Below are positions 1 through 7,300 of a stretch of DNA of 11,817 bases, piece after piece. Positions within the stretch are counted from its first letter, which is position 1. Every line of letters begins with the position of its first letter. Made by a program: the position numbers and the translations under genes. The notes under the pieces are model-generated. The model was not told the DNA's origin. It saw only the letters and a program-made list of their open reading frames with translations, and ran no database searches. This DNA is from Verrucomicrobiia bacterium (lineage in GTDB: Bacteria > Verrucomicrobiota > Verrucomicrobiia > Limisphaerales > JAUIHU01), in NCBI GenBank assembly GCA_030432175.1, contig JAUIHU010000067.1, forward strand, positions 1-11,817. The letters run 5' to 3'.

Positions 1-2373
1 TTTCTGGGAGTGCGTCCGGATATTATCGATGATCAGATTGATGTGGTGACTCGTGGGATGTTGGGACTGACTGTCAGTTGCGCACGGTGCCATGATCATA
101 AGTATGATCCGATCCCGACGGCTGATTATTATTCGCTGTATGGAGTTTTTGACAACAGTGTGGAATCGCTGATTCCTTTAGCCTCCAATCCCAAGGGATT
201 ATTGGAATCCCATCATGAGCGTGCGTTGAAGTTGAATGAACGATTGGCAGCGGAAAAATTAACTGCTGGTAAACGCGCTCGGAGTCGATTGACCGATTAC
301 CTTTTAGCTCAGCTGGAACTGGAACAGTATCCACCAGCGGGGTTTGATCAGATTTTTCAGAAGGAAGATATCCTGCCTGCGTTTGTTCATGCCTGGAGGG
401 ATCGATTGCGGGATGCAGGTGAGGATAAAGATCCTGTCTTCGCGCGATGGCATGCTTACAGTAAACAACTCCCGAATTCTGACTTTTCTAAGAACGCGTT
501 GGAAGTGGACTTGTTATTTCAATCGGGATCCCAAAGCAATCAATGGATTGAGTTGGCATTCATGACGCCACCTTTGTCTTTTGAAGAAGTCATTCGTCGT
601 TATGGAGCAATATTTGATTGGGTGGTTGAAGTGACCGATCAAAGAAAAGAGGCGCTTTCCGGATCGGTAGAATTCAAAGATCCGGATCTGGAAGCTCTGA
701 GACAATTACTGTTTGATCCTGGATCGCCTTGCGTGGTTCCTCAAGGTGGAATCGTTCACACGGAGTTCTGGTTTGATACCGACACGATCAATGCGTTGTG
801 GGGGATGCAAAAGGAATTGGATCAATCCATACTCAACTCGCCTGAGCCGGTGCGTGTGGCATTGGGTTTGGAAGATCGAACTTTTACGGAAGACCCGAGA
901 GTCTTTCTCCGAGGGGATCCGATGAATCAGGGAGTCAAAGTTCCAAGGCATTTTCTGAGCGCTTTGAAGGGTTCAATCAAAGGGCCTTTTGAAAATGGCA
1001 GTGGACGTCTCGAACTGGCTGAGGCCATCGCATCCCCGGACAACCCGTTGACGTCGCGAGTGATAGTGAACCGATTGTGGGGATTTCTGATGGGGCAGGG
1101 ATTGGTTCCCACCCCCAGTGATTTTGGAACACGAGCCGATCCACCAAGTCATCCGGAACTGCTCGATTGGCTGGCCAATGATTTCATGGAACGTGGATGG
1201 AGTCTGAAATCAGCGATTCGACAAATCGTCCTCTCAGAAACATTTCAGCAGTCGTCTAAGAGTCCGGGAGATCCTTATCTCATGGAAAAAGCCATGCAGC
1301 TGGATCCGGAGAATCGCTGGCTTTGGAAAATGAATGCGAGGCGACTGACATTTGAAGAAATCCGCGACAGCCTTTTTCTGCTGACCTCAAATTTAGATCG
1401 CCAGACGGGTGGACGTCCGGTCGAAATCTTCAGAGCGCCGTTCAATCCGCGTCGGGCAATTTACGGCAAAGTGGACCGACAATTTGTTTCCAGTGAACTT
1501 CGGGTATTCGATTTTGCCAACCCGGACCTGCACATTGCGCAACGAAGTGAAACGACGGTGCCGCAGCAGGCGTTGTTTTTTATCAATCATCCACTGGCGT
1601 TGGATCGTTCCCGAGCTTTGGTGGAGGTTAGCAGGGGGGCGAACTTGACGGAAAGAGATCGCGTTTGGGAAATGTTTCGTCGAGCCTTGCAGCGTGAACC
1701 CAGCGAGACAGAATTAAAAGAGTCATTGGAATGGGTGAATTCAATGCAAGCTGATTTGCCTCCCCCCATGCCAGAGACTTCTCAGGACTGGACTTATGGA
1801 ACCGGGAACCTGGATGAATCCAAGGGTCAGACTTTAAACTTTATACCACTCCCGCACTTTACCGGTAAAGCCTGGCAGGGAGGATCCAACTGGCCGGATA
1901 AAACCTGGGGTTGGGCGCAGATGACGGCGGACGGAGGGCATCCAGGGAATACTCGGGAACATGCAGTGGTGCGACGCTGGACTGCGCCTGAAGGCATGGT
2001 AGTACAAATTCATTCAAAACTCTCTCATCAGTCTCAGCCAGGAGACGGGATCCGCGCGTTTGTGGTCCACTCTTCAAAAGGCATCCTGGATTCAATAAAA
2101 ATTCACGTGGATGAAGCGGATTTGAATCAGAGTTCCATTCACATGCGCGAAGGAGAAACCCTGGATTTTCTGGTGGATATTGGGGACGTATTGAACAGTG
2201 ACGAATTTATATGGAAAATTCAAATAGATGAAGTGGATGTGGAAGAAAGCGCAGCAGCAAAGCATTGGGACTCGGTTCGAGATTTTCCAAAGAACCGTTT
2301 AGAGCCATTGACGCCCTGGGAACAGCTGGCGCAAGCGCTCCTTTGTTCCAATGAATTTCTTTTCATTGATTGA
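1..2373 (+). CDS. PSCyt2/PSD1 (DUF1549/DUF1553) domain protein, 5' end missing
   Basis: The frame is open from the first base, so the gene begins upstream; the GTG at 10 is internal. 789 residues are visible (numbered from base 1). Residues 27-31 are CARCH, a CxxCH haem-type motif followed by DHKYDPI, typical of the end of the PSCyt2 (DUF1549) domain. A less conserved linker follows. The PSD1 (DUF1553) domain begins near 335 (LELAEAIASPDNPLTSR) and includes VNRLWG, PSDFG, HPELLDWLA, ARRLTFEEIRD and VPQQALFFIN. Residues about 580-768 hold an unusual beta-rich segment (W596 onward: WTYGTGNLDE ... WTAPEGM ... GDGIRAFVVHS ... GETLDFLVDIG), after which the usual family ending returns as WEQLAQALLCSNEFLFID. 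Family members are usually exported and often carry a PSCyt1 cytochrome-like N-terminal domain, which would lie outside the window. The biochemical role of the family is unknown. The downstream DUF1501 gene is its standard partner. Family assignment is firm; haem binding is inferred from the motif only. Confidence 0.93.
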   Translation, partial: FLGVRPDIIDDQIDVVTRGMLGLTVSCARCHDHKYDPIPTADYYSLYGVFDNSVESLIPLASNPKGLLESHHERALKLNERLAAEKLTAGKRARSRLTDYLLAQLELEQYPPAGFDQIFQKEDILPAFVHAWRDRLRDAGEDKDPVFARWHAYSKQLPNSDFSKNALEVDLLFQSGSQSNQWIELAFMTPPLSFEEVIRRYGAIFDWVVEVTDQRKEALSGSVEFKDPDLEALRQLLFDPGSPCVVPQGGIVHTEFWFDTDTINALWGMQKELDQSILNSPEPVRVALGLEDRTFTEDPRVFLRGDPMNQGVKVPRHFLSALKGSIKGPFENGSGRLELAEAIASPDNPLTSRVIVNRLWGFLMGQGLVPTPSDFGTRADPPSHPELLDWLANDFMERGWSLKSAIRQIVLSETFQQSSKSPGDPYLMEKAMQLDPENRWLWKMNARRLTFEEIRDSLFLLTSNLDRQTGGRPVEIFRAPFNPRRAIYGKVDRQFVSSELRVFDFANPDLHIAQRSETTVPQQALFFINHPLALDRSRALVEVSRGANLTERDRVWEMFRRALQREPSETELKESLEWVNSMQADLPPPMPETSQDWTYGTGNLDESKGQTLNFIPLPHFTGKAWQGGSNWPDKTWGWAQMTADGGHPGNTREHAVVRRWTAPEGMVVQIHSKLSHQSQPGDGIRAFVVHSSKGILDSIKIHVDEADLNQSSIHMREGETLDFLVDIGDVLNSDEFIWKIQIDEVDVEESAAAKHWDSVRDFPKNRLEPLTPWEQLAQALLCSNEFLFID

Positions 2374-2423
2374 GTACCGATTTCATCCACAATATTTTAA
2401 AACCACGGCAACAGCACAACGTC

Positions 2424-3839
2424 ATGAGCAAAAGTCAGTCATTTGAATCCAGAGGATATGGGCGGCGGGATTTTCTCACCCGGGCAGCGCTTGGGTTGGG
2501 CGCCCTGGGACTGAACCATGCGCTGGGTCAGGATGGACGCCTTCAGAAAGAAAGTCCACTGGCGCCAAAGACAAGTCACTTTCCTGGTCGCGCCAAGAGA
2601 GTCATTCACTTTTTTTTGAACGGTGGACCTTCCCATGTAGACACCTTTGATCCCAAGCCAGAGCTGCAAAGGCATGCTGGACAGACATTGGCTCGCACAC
2701 TCACCACTGAACGCAAAACCGGGGCCGCCTTTCCGTCCCCGTTCGAATTCAAGCGTTACGGCCAATCCGGAATTGAAGTCAGTGAGTTGTTTTCAAAAAC
2801 TGCGCAGCACATCGACGACATTGCCGTGATTCGATCCATGTATGCGCAGGTCCCCAACCATGAACCTTCATTGATGCTAATGAACTGCGGGAACTCCATC
2901 CAGGCGAGGCCCAGTGTCGGGGCGTGGACTCTTTACGGATTGGGAACGGAGAACCAGAACCTGCCTGGATTTATTGCAATGTGTCCTGGAGGCATGCCAA
3001 TTAAAGATCATGAAAACTGGCAAGCTGGATTTTTACCCGGAGCCTATCAGGGGACTTACATCGACACTCAGAAGCGGGAGGTGGGTGAGCTGATCGAAAA
3101 CATTGCCCATCCACAGATCAGTACCGAAGACCAGCGTCGACAACTGGATCTGGTTGCCCGGTGGAATGCCCGACATCAGGCCAATCGACTGGATGATCGC
3201 CTGGAAGCCCGGATCCATTCCTATGAACTGGCTTTTCGGATGCAACATGCAGCCAGTGATGCTTTTGATATTTCACGGGAGCCTGAATACATCCAGGAAA
3301 TGTATGGACGTCATACGCACGGACGGCAAACCTTGATTGCGCGGCGACTGGTAGAACGAGGAGTCCGATATGTGCAGTTGTGGCACGGAGCCGGACAACC
3401 CTGGGACAACCATGGTGATATTGAAAATGCACACCGCCGACTTTCCAATGATATTGATGGTCCGATCGCCGCGCTGATTTCCGATCTGAAACAGCGGGGG
3501 ATGTTCGAAGACACCTTGATCTTGTGGGGAGGCGAATTTGGGAGAACCCCAACCGTGGAACTCAGCGCTGCTGGCAAACCCCAAATGGGCAGAGACCACA
3601 ACCATTACGGATTCAGCGTATGGATGGCTGGCGGAGGCGTTCGGGGTGGAACCGTTTATGGCGCCACAGATGAGTTCGGATTTCAAGCGGAGCAAAATCC
3701 GGTCAGCGTCCATGATCTTCACGCTACGATGTTACACCTGCTCGGGTTTGACCATGAACAATTGACCTATCGATATGCGGGACGGGATTTCCGTTTGACG
3801 GATGTGCATGGAAAAGTGATCCGGGAGATTTTGGCTTGA
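2424..3839 (+). CDS. DUF1501 family protein with Tat signal
   Basis: The 471-residue product matches the usual DUF1501 length. The ATG at 2424 is preferred because it places a twin-arginine signal close to the N terminus: R14-R15-D-F-L, then a hydrophobic stretch (AALGLGALGLNHALG). Family motifs are GGPSHVDTFDPKP from residue 67, WHGAGQPWDNHGD from about 320, LWGGEFGRTP (GGEFGRTP at 369-376) and GRDHNHYGFSVWMAGG from 389. DUF1501 proteins resemble sulfatases and other alkaline-phosphatase-superfamily enzymes and are sometimes annotated as sulfatases, but no reaction is established. The Asp and His residues in these motifs could bind metal, which is inference. A TTG at 2370 would add 18 residues and overlap the upstream stop as TTGA. 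No clear Shine-Dalgarno sequence precedes either start. The gene follows its PSCyt2/PSD1 partner by 50 bases, so it is probably co-transcribed. Export as a folded protein to the periplasm is likely. Confidence 0.93.
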   Translation: MSKSQSFESRGYGRRDFLTRAALGLGALGLNHALGQDGRLQKESPLAPKTSHFPGRAKRVIHFFLNGGPSHVDTFDPKPELQRHAGQTLARTLTTERKTGAAFPSPFEFKRYGQSGIEVSELFSKTAQHIDDIAVIRSMYAQVPNHEPSLMLMNCGNSIQARPSVGAWTLYGLGTENQNLPGFIAMCPGGMPIKDHENWQAGFLPGAYQGTYIDTQKREVGELIENIAHPQISTEDQRRQLDLVARWNARHQANRLDDRLEARIHSYELAFRMQHAASDAFDISREPEYIQEMYGRHTHGRQTLIARRLVERGVRYVQLWHGAGQPWDNHGDIENAHRRLSNDIDGPIAALISDLKQRGMFEDTLILWGGEFGRTPTVELSAAGKPQMGRDHNHYGFSVWMAGGGVRGGTVYGATDEFGFQAEQNPVSVHDLHATMLHLLGFDHEQLTYRYAGRDFRLTDVHGKVIREILA

Positions 3840-3989
3840 GACAACACCATCAGACTTTCCTGATTTATAAGAATTACCGAACCCAGCTATTGGATAAGGA
3901 ATAAGGGGGCGCATTGCAATCATCTGGCGCTTTTGGGCAGAGTCGCGCAATTGATCAGTGGGCGTTCCCATTTGTGTGGCTCAGTGAAT

Positions 3990-4017
3990 GGAGAGGGGAC
4001 ATTCCTGTCGCCTTCCA
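3990..4017 (+). repeat. left arm of 28-base inverted repeat
   Basis: This arm is the reverse complement of 4177-4204 at 27 of 28 positions; the one difference is C at 4005 against the base implied by A at 4189. It reads GGAGAGGGGACATTCC and continues to TTCCA. Each arm is itself an imperfect palindrome, with GACA and TGTC (3998-4001 and 4006-4009) flanking TTCC, then further pairs AGG with CCT beyond a G/G mismatch, so it could fold alone or with its partner. There is no clear target-site duplication outside the arms. Confidence 0.85.
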
Positions 4018-4022
4018 ACCCA

Positions 4023-4039
4023 ATGCTGGTTCACAGCAT
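4023..4039 (+). repeat. hairpin just inside the left arm
   Basis: ATGCTG (4023-4028) and CAGCAT (4034-4039) are exact reverse complements around a 5-base loop. The hairpin begins five bases inside the left arm. Its counterpart inside the right arm shares the GCTG...CAGC core, which suggests arm plus hairpin is one repeated unit. A further short stem (ATTCT with AGAAT, 4045-4057) follows directly. Confidence 0.6.
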
Positions 4040-4154
4040 CTAATATTCTTCAAGAATGTCAGAGCTCTCCAGTCGATTCAGATTTTTCCCAAGTTAGCAT
4101 TCCGAGATTTAATGCTTTGGTTTTTAAAGTAACATCCATCTGAGAGAATAAGTG

Positions 4155-4170
4155 AGGCTGAAGACAGCCT
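4155..4170 (-). repeat. hairpin just inside the right arm
   Basis: AGGCTG (4155-4160) and CAGCCT (4165-4170) are exact reverse complements around a 4-base AAGA loop. It lies six bases inside the right arm. Read on the minus strand, the order is arm, six-base spacer, hairpin, mirroring the left side, where the spacer is five bases. Confidence 0.6.
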
Positions 4171-4176
4171 TTGAGG

Positions 4177-4204
4177 TGGAAGGCGACAAGAATGTCCCCT
4201 CTCC
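4177..4204 (-). repeat. right arm of 28-base inverted repeat
   Basis: It pairs with 3990-4017 at 27 of 28 positions. The arms are separated by 159 bases, and the whole structure spans 215 bases. It is not followed by a T-run, so it does not look like an ordinary intrinsic terminator. The size and layout fit a small non-autonomous inverted-repeat element or a head-to-head pair of REP-like units; I cannot tell which from one copy. Confidence 0.85.
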
Positions 4205-4330
4205 TTTACTTGAGATTTCTGTCCAGGGCCATTTTCTCTTTGTGAATCAGATTCTTGAAATGCGCCCGGAATAAGGCACTAGAGAAGAATCCATTTGCCC
4301 GCTGAAGCTCAAAGCGATTTACTGAGTCTC

Positions 4331-7300
4331 ATGCGTGACAAATCAAGAACCGGACCTGAGTTCTGGTCTGCCATTCTGGCATGCCTGATGACTTTAGGTA
4401 TTTCCGGTAGTTCCAATGCCCAAAGTCCAGAGACTGAGTCACCCCAGCTTTCTAATAGTCTGCCCGATGGAGTGACATTGACCCCATTGACCAGGACTGT
4501 TAATGATCCGGAAATCACGGAAGGTTTTCTCTGGCGGGATGCAGCTGAGACCGGAGTGGATTTTGCCAATCATCTTGGAGAAATCCCTGGAGCGGCCAAC
4601 CGGACACTCTGGAATGGCTCTGGAGTTGCGGTGGGTGATGTGAACGGAGACGGCAAGCCGGACCTGTTCTTCTGTGGATTGGAATCCCCAAACCAATTGT
4701 ATCTTAACCTTGGAGATTGGAAATTCAAAGAAGTTACCAGTGAATCCGGGCTGGTCTTTCCTGAAGGGCTGTACCGAGGAGCTGTGTTTGCAGATCTGGA
4801 TGGGGATGTAGACTTGGATCTTATCGTCACTGGCGTTTCCAAAGGAGCTCGAGTTTATCTCAATGACGGGCAAGGCCGCTTCACCGATTTCTCAGATCAG
4901 GCTGGCATGGCCGGACCGTTTGGTTCCATGACCGTGGCGCTGGCGGATGTGGATCGGGATGGGGACCTGGATGTTTATCTGACGAACAATCGGTCCAATG
5001 ACATTCGCGACGAAGGTTCCATTCCTTTAACCATGCGCAACGGGCAGGTGACAGTTCCTCCAAGATTGCAAAACCGTTTGATCTTCAAGGATGGCAAAAT
5101 CCAGGAATATGGTGAACCTGACTTGTTGTTCCTGAATGATGGAGAAGCGAAATTCAAACCGATGGCCTGGCATACTGGAGATTTTCTGGATTCCAAAGGC
5201 CAGGCGCTGTCTCGACCTCCACTGGATTGGGGATTGAGCGCGGCATTTCAGGATATCAACCAGGATGGATGGCCGGATATCTACGTCTGCAACGACTACT
5301 GGACCCCGGACCGTGTCTGGTTGAATCTTGGAAACGGCAAGTTTCAGGAAGCCGGTCCGACGCAGTTCCGACATCAACCCGCCAGTTCCATGGGAGTTGA
5401 TTTTTCTGACATCGATCGGGATGGGCTGATCGACATATTTGCTGTGGACATGTTGAGTCGGGATCCGCGGTTGCGCATCCGACAAATGCCCGCTCAGGAT
5501 CATGAAGATTGGAACTCAGGAAAGTGGGAAGACGTTCAGCAATATGGACGGAACATGCTGTATTGGAATCGTGCAGATGGAACCTTTTCTGAAATAGCCA
5601 ACTTTGCCGGATTGGCAGCGTCAGACTGGTCCTGGACACCAATGTTCATGGACGTAGATCTGGATGGCTATGAAGATTTGCTGATCAGCGCCGGTCACTT
5701 CAAGAATGTTCAGGATCGTGACGCCGCAAAGCAAGTGATGAGGAACCAGGTACAATTTCCGAAAAGCGCCAGTCCGTTAGAGAAGAAACAATTATTTGCC
5801 AAGTCCATGCTGGAAAACAACCGGCTTTATCCGGAACTGAATCTGCCGATTGTCGCGTATAGAAATCAGCGGAATCTGACCTTCAAGGAAACTACAAAGG
5901 ATTGGGGTCTGTCTGAATTTATTGGGGTAAATCACGGAATGGCGCGCGGGGATCTGGATGGGGATGGAGATCTGGATCTGGTCGTCAATCGGTTGGGGAA
6001 ACCGGCCGGACTCATTGAGAACCTGGCCATTTCACCTCGTCTGGCTGTGAGGTTGAAAGGTCCTGAAGGAAATACAGCAGCAGTCGGGGCTCGATTAGAA
6101 CTCACCCGGGGTATCAGCAAACTACAATCAGAAGAAATCGAACTGGGCGGACGTTATTTGTCTGGATCAGAAACTTTGGTGGTATTTGCCACAGGTGGAA
6201 CTTCAAATCCCACAGACTTGAAGGTGATCTGGCCTGACGGGCGAATTGCAAACTATCCGGGTCTGACAGCTGGATCACTTTACCAGATAGATTACAATCT
6301 AACCGAATTTCCATCTGAAAACGAACCCGATTCAAATAATGGAGGAGATAAATCCCAACCCTGGCTAAAACTGGTAAAACTTGAGGCTCCAGAGGTGGGG
6401 CGGGAGCAGGATTTTAATGATTTTCAGCGACAGCCAACCATTCCATGGAAACTCAGTGATCGTGGACCGCAATTAGCCTGGTTCGATTCGGATCGCAACG
6501 GAGATGAAGAACTTTGGATTGGAGCAGGGCGTGGGGCTCCTCTGGCCGCGTATGAGCCCCGTATTAAAGATGATGGAGAGCTTGAATGGAAATCATTGCC
6601 ACAACCCGGAGCGCATCCCGCTTTTTTCCAGAATGATATTGCTGCATTTGTCAGAGGGGGAGCCTGGAAAGGTGGAGAGGGCGTTCATTCAGATTTGCTT
6701 GCCGGACTTCGGAAGTATGAATCCCCATCCGCTCCATCTGGCAGTCTTGTGGCCATAGGAGATCCTGATTCTGATGGATCAAACCCTGGAGGGGCATTGG
6801 CGACGGAGATGGATTTACCCAATCGAGAGAATGGTCAACCGGTGGGAAGCCTTGCGGTTGCGGATTATGACGCCGACGGTGATTTGGATCTTTGGGTGGG
6901 TGGCGGAGACATCGCGGGGAGTTTTCCTTTAACAAGTCCACATGCTTTGTATCGCCGTACAGAAAACGGTTGGGAACTGGATCAGGAAAATACTGAAACA
7001 GTTCAGGGCGCCACAGGTATTACCAAAGCGATCTGGAGTGATTTGACGGGAGATGGTTATCCGGAACTTATTCTGGTTCCCCATATTGGCGTCGTTCGCA
7101 TTTTTCAAAACCAGGAAGGAAAGTTGGGAGAGGCGACTGAGTCCTGGGGCCTGGGAGGTTTTTATGGAGCCTGGACCGCTTTGACTGCGGGCGACTGGAA
7201 TGGGGATGGGCGAATGGACCTGGCGTTGGGGACGTTCGGAACCAATCAGCCGTGGAAAACGCCGAATGATAAGCAGGTTCGCTGGTATTATCGTGTCAAC

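Larger units (their letters stand above)
3840..4294. other. non-coding gap holding an inverted-repeat structure
   Basis: No convincing gene lies in these 455 bases. A short hairpin (3849-3853 with 3860-3864, five pairs) just after the DUF1501 stop is followed only by TTTATAA and is too weak to call a terminator. An 8-base palindrome, ATTGCAAT, is at 3913-3920. The main content is the inverted repeat at 3990-4017 and 4177-4204 with its inner hairpins, described separately. Between the right arm and the next gene there is a dyad GAATCAGATTC (4244-4254) that could be an operator. A promoter for the next gene should lie here, but I found no pair of -35 and -10 hexamers that I would defend. Part of this stretch may be an inserted or remnant mobile repeat rather than regulatory DNA. 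Confidence 0.6.

Noticed and set aside
2610..2617. Run of eight T inside the DUF1501 gene, considered as a slippage or frameshift site.
   Set aside because: The normal frame reads through it as HFFLNGGPSH with the expected family motif on the far side, so no frameshift is needed.
3118..3722. Two overlapping minus-strand frames of about 145-149 codons.
   Set aside because: They overlap each other and lie opposite conserved DUF1501 motifs such as GGEFGRTP.
3914..4132. A 72-codon open frame with a TTG start in the gap after DUF1501.
   Set aside because: It runs through the left inverted-repeat arm and its hairpin, has no ribosome binding site and resembles no protein I know. Non-coding repeat DNA is the simpler reading.
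3990..4204. The inverted repeat considered as an intrinsic terminator for the DUF1501 operon.
   Set aside because: The arms are 159 bases apart and no T-run follows the right arm, so it lacks the normal form.
4255..4283. TTGAAA at 4255 with ACTAGA 17 bases on, considered as a promoter for the CRTAC1-like gene.
   Set aside because: The -10 match is poor, and the transcript would start almost at the alternative TTG codon.
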